Below are positions 39,165-50,410 of a DNA stretch of 64,000 bases, piece after piece (the stretch's first letter is position 1; each line of letters starts with the position of its first letter). The position numbers and the translations under genes are program-made. The notes under the pieces are model-generated. The model worked only from the letters and a program-made list of their open reading frames with translations. It was not told where the DNA came from and made no database searches. This stretch comes from Oxyruncus cristatus (lineage: Eukaryota; Chordata; Aves; Passeriformes; Cotingidae), in assembly GCA_013399855.1 (NCBI GenBank), contig VXAY01002113.1:2228812-2292811 (forward strand), written 5' to 3'.

Positions 39165-39269
39165 GTTTCCATGGGTACGTGAGGCACATGTTGCTATGTG
39201 ATGCTCGGTCCGTTTCCATGGAGACAGCAGGGCTGTCACCACGCAGGGCTTATTAGTTGCCATGGCTAT
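39165..39269. promoter_or_regulatory. Cluster of three RFX X-box-like palindromes
   Basis: GTTTCCATGGGTAC (39,165-39,178), GTTTCCATGGAGAC (39,212-39,225) and GTTGCCATGGCTAT (39,256-39,269) each fit the pattern GTTNCCATGGNNAY, with start-to-start spacing of 47 and 44 bp. RFX transcription factors bind GTTGCCATGGCAAC-like sites. A weak TATA-like TATTAAAAGG overlaps and follows the third copy. The cluster could be an enhancer or a diverged tandem repeat that happens to contain X-boxes; I see little similarity between the copies outside the palindromes. Confidence 0.4.
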
Positions 39270-40199
39270 TAAAAGGCGCTTGCCCTCTAGGGACCTGGAA
39301 GGACCAAGGCCACCAGCTTCCCCTGCTTCTCTCTGGGATGGTACCAGCTACCTGAGAGCGGGGAGAGGACCCGGCCGTGCAGGTCCCTGACACCACAGTG
39401 ATTGGCACCTCCAAGCTAAGGTGAAGAGGAACCTCTGTCCCACATTTTCCCCACAGAGAGCCACCTGTACCCCAGCCCTTGGGGTGCCGCACCCCAGCAA
39501 TGGGGATTTACAGCTGACACAGACCCCGCCCTAACCCCCACAAAGCAGGGTGAGCACGCAGAAGGGCCCAGCTGCCATCTCCCCACTGGACTCTGTCACA
39601 CCTCCCCATCAGCCCAGCACAGAGAATACATCTTTGCCTCCCTTTGGAGATGATGATATGGCCAAATCCACGTGTCACCAGGCAACACCACAACAGAACT
39701 CAGCCCTCAGAGACAAGGCAGTGCTGTAAAATACATGCAAGAGCATCGTCCACCCCACGGTGGACCACCCTCCTGCCCTCCTCAGCCTGCTGCAAACAGC
39801 CACGTTGCATGGTACAGCCCCTGCCTGCTGTTTCCAAAGCCCATTTCTCTGGGCAAGGAGAGCTCCTTGCTCCCTTCTCCAGTCCCTGCAGACACAGGGG
39901 CCACCAGCCCCCCGCACAAGATCCAGTGCCCAGCCTCACCCCACTCCAGCAGCTCATACCACAGCCCTGCACCCACCACTCCATCTTCTCTCTAACTGCA
40001 TTCCAGGAGGGGAAATAAAGATGCAAGAAAGTCCTGGCTTTTATTTATTTTTAATTTTTCCCCATTTAGACACTCCCAGGCGCCCACTTCAGAGCCCCCA
40101 CACCGCTGGGCCAGGACAGCATCTGAACTCATCTCCATCCTATCTCAAACCACCTCCAAGAGGTTCTAACTGGGTTTTTATGCAGCCATATAAACCCCT

Positions 40200-40500
40200 G
40201 TGGAAAATACTTACATGCTCTATTAAATAAATTAAGGGTATTATTTTCTCATCATTTTGTTAAATTTTCTAGGAGGGATATAATTTTTCATTTAACACCA
40301 CTGGATGAAAAAAACCCACCACAACCAAAAACCTATAGAAAGGTATATTACCCTGTAGTGAAAAATTAGATTCCTCCCACACAATACTATAGGATGATTT
40401 AAATATAACATATAGGAATATAACATGTTATTAAATTGTATAGTATCTTTCTAGAAAGACCTACAGTATAGGATTCTAAAAATTACTCCCAAACCCTATT
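40200..40500. other. AT-rich island in intron 1
   Basis: About 300 bp much richer in A and T than the surroundings, with repeated TATA-containing words (GATATAAT, GGTATATTACC, TTTAAATATAACATATAGG, TATAACATGTTATTAAATTG). No transposable element is recognised. It may be a nuclear-matrix-type AT-rich sequence or an old, unrecognised insertion. Confidence 0.4.
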
Positions 40501-40922
40501 ATGCTTCAATCTAGCCCAGCTGGTTTCCTTTCTATTACATGCTGCAACTTTTTCCTAAAAGGTTCAGGTTTTAATTGTGTCTTGAAATGCTGCTGCAATC
40601 ATGCTCCAAGAATGGCTCCAAACTCCTCCGGAAATGACAGACCCAAGTGGGAAACTCCTGGCCTTGGGGTGGGATGGATGGGACTCTGCACTCTCCCACA
40701 GTCAAAAAATACTTTAATTGGCAGAGGGGTCCAGCCCCTTGGCCTCATAGGCATAAAGCAGTTCTGCATTTCAGTTCAAACAGTCCCAGACCTCTCCCAG
40801 CAGTCACCTCCCCAAATATTCAGGGGATTCAAACAGTTATTGATGCCCCAGCATCAGCACCCATCCTCTTCCCCACTCTGCCCAAAAAAAAAAAGGGTTA
40901 GGGATAAAAGTTGCCTTTAGCT

Positions 40923-40936
40923 GTTGCCATAGAGAC
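40923..40936. promoter_or_regulatory. Isolated RFX X-box-like site
   Basis: GTTGCCATAGAGAC has a perfect left X-box half site and a degenerate right half. It lies 1.7 kb from the three-site cluster towards exon 1. Confidence 0.3.
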
Positions 40937-43900
40937 TCTCCAGCTCAGCACAGAAACCCCAAATCTTGTAAAAAAATGGAAGAATTTAAGATTTTAATCA
41001 GTGAGAACACTCAGGAGGCCATGAGCATCAACACACATCCTTGCCTTAACAGGGAGATGTGTTCACCCCTCGTTTAACAGCCTAAGAGCCAGCTGAGAGG
41101 GGACACAGAGAGAGAGAGGAATGAAAGCAATGAAAACCCCGTCCGCTTTCGAGTATTTTCTGTCCCCAGTGAAGCAGCCGCTTGCTGCCCAGGCTGATTC
41201 TGGACTAACACCCCACCGGCCAAGCTGTTTGTGTTCCTTTTTCCTTCATCCACTGCCAGAGAAAGAGAAAATAAAATTCGACAATACGAGCTAGGCAAAA
41301 ATATTTCCCAGAACCGCGCTATTTCTCCCATAAACTTCACCTCGCGGCCAGCAGCGGGGGAGGAAAAACAAAGGAGAAAACCCCGACTTCTGACACCACA
41401 AGATGTTTCCGCGACTGTCTCGAAATCGCTCTTTTTCTGCCGCATCCTCCACATTCACTCCTGACCCGGCTTCCACCGTGACCGCAAATCAAACACCGTG
41501 GGATAAAACTCACTGCTCTGGCATTTCCACTGCTTGGCAGAGCCCCCGGCTTCAGCCGTGGCCCCTGGCTAAGACAAACACTGCCGGGAGCACGCTCCGG
41601 TGGCTGCCTCTCCGCCAGCGGCACGCCGAGGTGGCCAAAGGATCCTGCTTTACCACCATTTAAGGCTTTGTGGTGAGTTTGGGAGGGCACGGCACCCACC
41701 AACAGCTCAGGGATGGGGCAGTGGTTTCACCTGGCAGCAGGACGCTGGGGATAACCAAAGCCACAGCACTGGGGAAAAGCCTCCAGCGCCAAGGGGTGTT
41801 GTGTTTCGTGCCTGAGGATACGAAAGCTTGAGGAATACCAAAACAAGGAACTTCAAAAAGGAGCAGTGTTGGCCCAGGGAATATTGTTGTATGAGCTCAG
41901 CCGCTCTGGAGTGGTGGAAAAAATCACGCGCTGACCCGAAGGGGTGGCGGGAGGACTCGGTGTGCGGGGGCTGAGCTACAGACATGCCACCAGCAACCAC
42001 CCAAGGGGCCCAGGGGGAGCTGGGTGCGGGTGCAGGTATCTGTGGCAACACCCCAGCACCCCACGCTGCTCCTCAGCCCCAGACTTGGGTAAGGACCCAG
42101 ATTCGGGGGCTCAGGCAAGCGACCCCACCTTGCCCCCTGGCACACCGACATAGAGGCAAAGCTTACTGTCTGCTCACAGCCCAGGCAGGCTGAGGGGTCT
42201 TTCCAAAGCCTTCCACCACCACCAAGTCCCCACCTGCTCAGCTTGTCAGCCAGCCCCTCACCTTTACCCGCTGCTGTGCATCCAGATGCCCACCAGGATG
42301 GAGGTTCATTTGCTTTCCACTAGCCCCATCCCTGACAACACAGGGAAATGCAGGTTGCGTCCACCCCATCACCAGCTCCTCCAGAAACCAAGAACTGGAG
42401 TCAGGGCCCCGCTGGCAAGGAAGGTACTGGAGGGAGACAGTGTGGATGGGGAGTTACAGGCTAAAGAAGCCACTGGCTCATCTTTGGAAACAAGATGATT
42501 TTGGCCTGAAGGTCACAGGGCGAGGAGTTTTGTGACTCCTTTTCTGTGCCTTCGCTCTTCTTCCATTGCAAAAGCAGATCTCTGCACACACTGCCATGCC
42601 CTGGCATTGCTCAGCCTGTGGTGGGGATGCGTGTGTGTATACACACACTGTGCAACCACAAAACTGCCCTGGAGTCCCCTGGATGCTCTTGGGGTCACTG
42701 CCAGGCTCAGCACAAGGGCTCTGCTCAAGTACCCTCATTCCTCCCATCCTCTCTTTGCTCTGGACTGAAGCAGCCAGGTACCCATGGGTGCAGCGAAGCA
42801 CTTGCTTGAGACACAGGGCTGAGGAAGAGGCACCTCCTGCCCTCAGATAAAGGCAATGGACCACTCCAAATCCTCTTTGCCAAAGGCCCCCAGCCCTCCC
42901 CGCGCAGCCCCATCCCCCTTGAGCAGCTCCCTCCCCTGCGCTCTCTCTCGCTGTGCCTGTGTGTGGGTGTATTTGGAAACGAGATCTTTCCAGCTGAACT
43001 GCAAAATGAAATGCAGAGATCACAACTCCTCGAATAGCTTCATCGCACACACAGCCCCCCCCAGCCTCCATCCTGCCCCCGATGCAAAACCCAGGCAATA
43101 GTAAAAAAAAAAAAAAGGGGAAAAAAATCAAGGTGTTCAGCAGATGAAAGGGGAAGAATTCAGAGGAGGGGGAGGCACAGCAAAGCACTTTCTATGTATC
43201 CTTTTGTCCCCCAGTTCACCGCCAGATTTGCAGCCTGACCCCCACTTGCCCAAACCTCTGAGCTCCCAGAGCTGAGACAATCCAGCTTCGTGGGGCTACA
43301 AGAAGAGAGAAAACAAAACCCAGCAAAAAGCCAAGCCCAAAACCCAGCTGAGATGTGAACATCCGCTGCTGGAGGAGCCAGAGCCCATTTACTGAGATGA
43401 AGGCAGAAGTGTCTCCACCCTCACTGCGGGTACCCCACGCTGGCCATGGGCTGCCCTGCTGTTTCCCAGCCTGGAAAAAGGCAGGATTCCCCTGTGCTGC
43501 TGCCATGAGCAGTTTCTGAAGAAGAAGGGGCTGCGATTTGCCCAGGGTGGGGAAAGTTGCTCCCACAGGAACGGCATGTTGGTGTCTGAAGGGGAGAGGC
43601 AGGGCCTGGGAAAGGGGCTGCTGGGTGGGACAGGATGTGCTCCATCCCAAGGGAAGCCTCCTAACAAATACCCTCACCAAAGCAATGCCTCACCCAGGAT
43701 GCAGCAGGGCCTGAAACGATGGGGCAGGGGAGGGTTGGGGGTGAGAGCACTGCTCACCTGGCCCAGGGACTTTTCCAACTAACACGAACTGTGCCAGAGA
43801 CCAGGCTCAACGTGCACTGCAGTAAGGAGAGGCACGTAGGCAGTGAGATATCCCCTACACGAAACACAGCCCAAGGGATGGGAAGAAAATGTCCACCTTA

Positions 43901-44959
43901 GCTAGAGAAAGACTGGTATAGCTCAGGCCCTCTCCCCAGGCTCATGGATACCCAAAGCCCTTGGGCCAGGTTATTCAGGGGCACACTGAGAACCCCCAGC
44001 TTATGCCACCAAGCCATCCTCAACCTCCAAACAACAGCCTAAGGGGTACAAAATTCCAGGTAGAGGGAAAAAGGGAGTGGACAAGAGTATGAGGCTCCAG
44101 CTGTGATCCATTCCAACTGCTGAGCCAAGAACCTTCACCTGGACCTCTCCCCCAAGTCAAACAGGCTCCACATCTTCCAGCACTGAACCAGCCACAGATC
44201 ACAAACAATAAAGCAATTTATACGAGGCAGAGACCTTCAAGATTTATGCTGTATGCTTGCCATAAAGTGCAAACACATTCCCCTCCACACGTGCCTGAAT
44301 CCTTTGTCAGAGGAATTTGGATTTTTGACCCTAGAAGTCAGAATGAGTCTCTGAAGGAACATCAGAGACAGACCTGCACTGTGACCCTGAGCAGATTACA
44401 GTCTCAGGGGTGTATCCCAAGACATATTTATGGCCCTCCAAAGCAAGATAAGTCAATAACCACATACAGTAGCAGTTACGAGTCAGATATTAATTTAATT
44501 CCTTTCCTCCCTATCTGCCCAAATAAGCATTAATTCAATGGAGCATCAGAGGGCTCCATTATTTATAATTCTTACTGGAGTTTCTGTTTTCTCCCATTAA
44601 GGCAGAATTGCTACAGCCAGGCTGTCTAGGCATGATGGTTCCCAAATCAAAGACACTTTGCATCCAACCCAGGCACGGGGACCGCCAGCCCAGACCTGGG
44701 ATTCATTGCTATTAGCAGCTAACGCCGACGCGGAGGAGGCTGGTTAAAGTGCAGCCCATCAAACGCACTTAAAAGCCTTATTCAACCCGCAGCAGAAGGA
44801 ACATTTTATTCCTACGGACCCTGGGGCTGAGCAGGAGCCGAGACGTTCGTTCCCTTCCGCTGGATCCAGCCAACCCGGCCCCGGGGGTTGAGAACCCACC
44901 GCGGCAGAGCTCCCACCACCTTCCCCCCTCCCCGGAGCCGGGTTCTTCCCAAGTCTAGT

Positions 44960-45175
44960 CTCAACCCAGAGCTAAAAATGAACCGTATTCATGATTAACA
45001 TCTCTATTTGCATAGCGTGGCTGGCAGCTTAACACCAAATAAATGTTTTGGCAGCAGGAGTCGCAGGCATGGGGGCGAGCCCTGCCCTCCAGAAGGGAGC
45101 TTCAGCCTCGCCATGGGTTAACGAGCGCTTTCTAATTGAATTAGCAAATCATTAACAAGCCCTGTTCGCCATCTG
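44960..45175. promoter_or_regulatory. Candidate enhancer block (octamer and homeodomain sites)
   Basis: This block contains the POU octamer ATTTGCAT (45,006-45,013), a MEF2-like CTAAAAATG (about 44,972-44,980) and an inverted repeat CTAATT-G-AATTAG (45,132-45,144) followed by AAATCATTAAC. It is flanked by ordinary GC-rich sequence. Conservation cannot be tested here. Confidence 0.3.
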
Positions 45176-45713
45176 GGCAGGGGAGGGCTCTGCCTTGGGC
45201 TGCTCTGGCCACCAGCATCTCAGGAGAGAACACAGAGGCAGTCAGTAACATCAGAGGAGGAGGGAGTGCTAAACCTGACCTGATTAAGTTATGAATCACA
45301 GGAAATCCTGGAGGCATAAACCCCCCCGGGGTTGGGCGGCCAAGGTGGGTGAATCCCTGTGAATCCTCTGGCTCAGCTCCCCTGCCACCAGCCGTGGGTT
45401 TGCCTTCAGCCCCCAGGGTTAGGGAGATCTCAGAGCTGGTCTGGTGGATGCACTGGGGGAAACCTCTTGGAAGAGAACCAAATTAGAGATAAATATAAGG
45501 ATGCTTTGCACCAGGAACCCCGTAAATGTGGGGCTAGCGCCTGGATTACAGTAAATAAATCCCCTTTTCTTCATAAGCTCATCTGTGCCAAGCTCCCAGC
45601 TCTGTCATCACCTGCTTTAGCATTTTGTTCCCATTTTCAGCCCTCCCCTGCCCTCACCCCTGGATTTCCCATCCCAGCAGAGGGAGAGAAAAAGCCAGGA
45701 GGACACGGGTGAC

Positions 45714-45726
45714 AAAAAAAAAAAAG

Positions 45727-45756
<30 letters not shown>
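45714..45756. repeat. 43-base poly-A run with one G
   Basis: The longest homopolymer-like run in the window. No retroposed gene body is recognisable upstream of it, so its origin as a poly-A tail is not supported. Confidence 0.9.
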
Positions 45757-45761
<5 letters not shown>

Positions 45762-46038
45762 CCAACACCAAACAGCTGCCAGTCCCTTGTGCCTAGGGAA
45801 CACGCTGAAAATCCCCAACCAAAACAACATTTCAGGCACGGGAGCCAAACCAATAGACAATTTCCATCTACTTGTGACTAACCGGTGAACTTCTGAGGGC
45901 TGAGTCACGGGCACGTCCTGGTCCCACGCACGTGTGCGCGGCCACGGCTCGCGCCAGGACCCGCCCGGCCCTGCCACGCCTCGGGCCCACGGTGCTGCTC
46001 CTGGCACCCCAACAGCCCCTTTCCCGTAAGGCAGTAAC

Positions 46039-46053
46039 CAGCACCACGGCAGC
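46039..46053 (+). promoter_or_regulatory. Degenerate RE1/REST-like motif
   Basis: CAGCACCACGGCAGC keeps the left half and centre of the RE1 element (CAGCACCACGG) but lacks one base before the right-half CAGC. REST silences many neuronal channel genes outside neurons, which makes a site plausible here, but the match is incomplete. Confidence 0.2.
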
Positions 46054-47232
46054 CAGTGCGGAGAGCGAGCCTCAAAGCTTCCCTCAGCAAATATTCAGGC
46101 TGAAAAATGTGGTTTTTTCCATCTGCTCGAAGCTTCTTTGCCGGCGCTTTGGTAGGAAGCAGATGTGAGAGCATCCCAAAGCACGGCCGGTCGTTACTCA
46201 CTCTGTTATATAAAACCATGAGAATTTCCTCCTCCCACCCCCCCCTTTTTTTTTGTTTTGTTTTATTTCTTAGCACCAGGGCAGATTCCTGGGTGAGAGG
46301 CCAAGGCTGGCGAAAGCCGAAGCCAAATGAACCCAGGTTGGGGGAAACCTCCGTGTGCATCACCATCCAAAGGGAACATTTCACTTCTAGGTCGCTCAGC
46401 AGAGAGCCAAGGCGCCGGGGAAGGGAAAGCCACGGTCTGGCCTCATAGCAAACCCAGAAACACTTAGGCCTCCTAATTTAATAGGAAATTCAGCCCCCTC
46501 CAAACCACAGTGAAGCTTCAAAGCCCTCCCAACCTGACTCCGGATGCTCCTTCCCCGGTTCCCCAAGGACAGCCCCGCTCCCTCAGACCCTCCTTCCAGC
46601 CGGCAAAGCTGCCGGGGGCAAAGGCTCCCCACAGGTCCTCTGCCAAGGGAAAATGATTTCATGATCCAAGTGAAAAAGCCATCAGGGAGGTTCATTTTGG
46701 CCAAAGGTTTTGCTCCCTTCCAGCAAAACAGTAGGAAAAAAAAAAAGGAGAGCTGAGAGAGACCGGGGCAGGGAACTTGGGGCAATCCAAAACTTGGGGC
46801 TATCCAAGATTTGGTCTTTTCTGCGTGGGAGGAAAAAAAAATAAAAATTAACAGAGTTTGAAGTAAAAATGAGAAAGCAGCATTTTTCAGCATGACGCCA
46901 AAACTTCTGCAGGGGGTGCTGGGGGAGAAGAAAGCAGAAAGTTTTCTATGCATCATAAAATCACGGACATTTCCAGACTGGCTCCAACACCCCGTGCTAC
47001 TGAACAGGGGAGAGAACACAAAAGCCGATCGAGAGGCGGGAGTCTGATGGGAGACACAGTGGCCCCAGGGATGAGTGGCGGTGGCTGGGGTAGTCCAGCC
47101 CCATCCCGAATCACCACCCATCTGAGCCCCCAGTCCTGGGCATGAGGGGCTGGGGGAGAGCCGAGATCCCTTCTCAGCCATCCTGCCCCAGCTCCTGGCC
47201 CCAGATGAAAAGCAGCCCCATAGGGGCCATCC

Positions 47233-47300
47233 ACTTAAGAGCTGGACTCGCTGATCCCTGCGGGTCCCTTCCAGCTCTGTGATATTCTGTGAACTGATAC
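47233..47300 (+). mobile_element. CR1 LINE 3'-end fragment (very short)
   Basis: The sequence from AGAGCTGGACTCGCTGATCC through GGGTCCCTTCCAGCTCTGTG to TATTCTGTGAACTGATAC has the arrangement of the last ~70 bp of avian CR1 elements, including a degraded terminal octamer. Orientation is plus. It lies near the start of a long chance open frame on the minus strand. Confidence 0.75.
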
Positions 47301-47499
47301 CAAGCAGGTCTCCGGAGACAGCCCCCACACCCGGCATGGGAGCCCTTGTTCCGGATTTCCTACAAGGAGCCAAAGCAGAGCTGTCCCCGAGCAGCGCGGG
47401 GTCCCCGGGCAGGACGGGGCCGCCCCTCCCGGCCGGGGCTCCCCACGCCGGGATGACATAACCACGAGCTGCATGAGGCCGAGCCTTTTGTCTGCGCGC

Positions 47500-47543
47500 C
47501 GGGAGAGAGGGAGGGAAAGCAAGAAAGGAAGAAAGAAAGAAAA
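47500..47543. repeat. GAAA/GGAA purine tract
   Basis: A nearly pure purine stretch (GAGAGAGGGAGGGAAAGCAAGAAAG-like words, then AAGAAAGAAAG) just after a CpG-rich patch and before the 3-base N run. Confidence 0.75.
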
Positions 47544-50370
47544 CTTCTGGAAGTCATTACAATTCCTCTGCTCCAGTCTCCTTTTTGGCAGACAGCTNNN
47601 CCCCCCCACCCCACCCCAGCCCGCTTCAAAATGCCAGCCTATGATTTTTAAATGAGAAAAAGCTGCGCTGTACTCCAGCGCTTGGATAAACTCCTACACA
47701 AACTTCCAGATGTGACACAACAGCCTGGAAGAGGGAATTCGCAGAAGAATCTCTTTAAAAAACACACACACACACGCAGGGAGCAAAGGAAGCGCCTGGC
47801 TGCCAGCAGAGCCGGGCGATGGATGGGTCCAGAGGTCCCTGGTGAGGTCTGCTGGCGAGCAGGGATGAGACAGATGCTGGCCACTGCACCCAGCTCGGGG
47901 AGGTGGACACCGCCCGCTGCTCCTGCTGAGCTCCCGAAAGCTTTGCGAACAGCAGGGAAGAGGATTTGCAGTTATTTGTCCCCTGGGAGGAGGGAAATAA
48001 CCACTGCCCCACCCCCGTGCAGCCCTGGCTAAAAGGTGATGGGCCCTGCTTCTCCCCGAGATCCTCACACAGGAGCTGGTGTGAGCCCAGGGACGCGTCA
48101 GCAGCAGGATGCTCCGTCCCAGACAGGAGGGCCAGGGGCTGCAGGAGCCCCCTCAGCCAAGGATCTGCCAGACAAGTTGTGTTTCATTTCTCCCAGGGAG
48201 TCAGGGAAGGGGCACAGAGCCGGCAGAGGCTCAGCTGCAGCGGGAGCATTTCCATCTGTCTGGGGAGGGGTGGGAGGCATCGGACGGCGAACTGGGTCAC
48301 AGGAGAGAAACAAGCTCAGGTGCCCTGGGATGGATCAGACACAGGTGAAGCAAATGGATTCTGGCTCTTTTGTGGGGTTTTTAAATCGAAACAAGATCCA
48401 TTTCAGGCCTGACCTGTCAAATCAAAGCTTTTTGCTTTGTTAAACTCCAAAGTGAGGCTGGAACAAATGTACCGGAGTGTAAAGGACACCACGTGCGCTC
48501 TCCCCTCACAACACAACCTTTTGATAACAAAAAAAAAAAAAAAAATGTTATTTTTAACCCTGCACTACATTGAACCCTTCAAACAGCAGCACAAGAAGTG
48601 CTGGGCTCCCCCCATGAGTCAGCATAGCCAGGAAGGGGGTGAGGACCCCAAGTTCCCATGAGGTGATGGGGGTTTTGCTCACTCACTGCCCTCATCACAG
48701 CCCCACGGGAGGGAGAGCTGCAGGGGTCACCACCAAGGCTGGGGAGCCCAAACCACAACACAGCTCAGCAGGTTCAGTTCTAATCCCCACCAGGCAGGAG
48801 GGTCCTGTCTCTGGGGCAGTTGGACACACGGACGTGCCCCTCTAGAAGAGCTGGATCCGGCCAGGCCAATGCAGAGCAGGGCTGACACAAAGACCACCAG
48901 CACTCAGGGTGAGCTCAGCAGGCAAGGTCTGACCATCCCCTCAGCAGGGCCAGCGCTGCCTTCCAGGGTGCACCAAGCTCCAGCACAGCAGCTCCAGCCA
49001 CCCCATGAGCCACCCTGGCACAGACCTCATATAAGCCTTGGCGTGAGGCCACAGGAGCTCCAGATCCGCTCCTAGAGGTGACTGGGAAGTAGCTCTGCTG
49101 ACTTCCAACAAGAGCTGGGGGCACTCAGCACCTCCCCAGGACTGAGCTTTGACCTGTCCCTACTGAGGAGCGAGTAGGGCCATGTGAGGCAGCTGCTGGA
49201 AGAGTCCTCTGCATTTTATTGCAGACAGAAAGCAGGGCTGGCTTCCGTGACCAGATCAAGACGTGTTTCTTTGCTAAAACCATTTGCTAAACCCCAAATC
49301 CCAGGGACTGTGCTGCAGAGCAGCCAGGCGGGATGGGAGCACTCCTCCCAGTGCCACCCAAACCTCCCTTCCCCAGCGAGGGAATTTACAGAGTGGCCCT
49401 TCACCCTCCAAACCAGAAGGAAAAGATGGTATTTCAAACAATTTGGGGGGCATCTCCCCAGAAGAGCACCTTCCAGTAGGTTTTGCAGCCCCCCCGTTGC
49501 CGTGTGCTGCTCTCCAGGCAGCAGCGCTCTGCAGGCAGGCACAGCGTGGGGGACGAGGCAGTTCTCAGTACTACAATAGATATCACAGGCCCTTTCAGTT
49601 GCACTGTTATTTTTCTATTCAGAGCTCTTAACGCCAAGCTGTAGCATCCTCCCCACTTTCTCCATCCCCGCTCTTCAATCACTCCTCAACTCTCAAGAAA
49701 TAGCCTCGTTTCTTGTCTCTGATCAGAGGAGCAGCCTGGCACAGACCCTGCCACAGCCTTTTATCCTCCCAGCCTTCATGGTGCTTTTATTTTAGAACTG
49801 AAAGTCAAGTAACCAGCTTGCCTGCTCTTTTCTCCCCCTCCAGAGAGTCCTGCTTCTCCTCTCACAGCCTCTCCAACACGCACACCAGGACACCCTGCAT
49901 GTGCCACAGTCCTTCCCATCTTGCTGAGCCTGTAAGTCCAGCTCTGTCACCATTAAACATGTCCCTGCTCCTTCCCTTTTTTGACCCAGGCAATTCTCAC
50001 TCAGGGCAGAACCTTCCATCTCAGAGCCACGGGAATTTGCAGGTGGGCAACCAGGCTCATCCCCCCAGTTCCTCGCAGCACCCAAAGAGGTTTTTGCTCA
50101 AGGACCAGGAGGGAGTGGAGGGGCAGGACAGCTTGACAGGATGATACATGTTTAGAGTTAAAAAACATAAGATTTCAGGCTCTGGAGAATTTCTGGATTA
50201 GGACAAACTTCATGACCTCTTTCTAGCCCTAAGGGAGAGGAGGGGTAGGAGAGCAGCACAGTACCCCCCCATCTTTGCACCAGACAGCAAGAGAAAAAGC
50301 TCCCTGATCCAGGTAAAGGATATTCTGAACAGAAACATGGCAGAAGAGCTCAACAGACCACTTTGACAGA

Positions 50371-50410
50371 ACTTTGCAGCCTTGCTGGATACTTTGCAGC
50401 CTTGCTGGAT
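50371..50410. repeat. 20-bp exact tandem duplication
   Basis: ACTTTGCAGCCTTGCTGGAT occurs twice in a row without change. Confidence 0.92.

Larger units (their letters stand above)
35001..46000. other. Intron 1, third block
   Basis: No gene is seen here. Contents are minisatellites at 35,034-35,077, 36,619-36,690 and 38,485-38,518, a group of RFX X-box-like palindromes at 39,165-39,269 with another at 40,923-40,936, and a strongly AT-rich island at about 40,200-40,500. A possible enhancer block lies at 44,960-45,175, a 43-base A-rich run at 45,714-45,756 and a CpG-rich patch at 45,900-46,000. Confidence 0.7.

Noticed and set aside
45714..45756. Poly-A run as the tail of a processed pseudogene
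   Set aside because: No gene-like sequence precedes it and no target-site duplication was evident.
46396..47373. A 325-codon open frame on the minus strand inside intron 1
   Set aside because: Its first part runs through a CR1 fragment, it contains translated simple T-rich tracts (Phe runs) and no domain is recognisable. It is on the gene's own strand within an intron, with no splice or promoter support. Long T-poor or purine-skewed frames arise by chance in such sequence.
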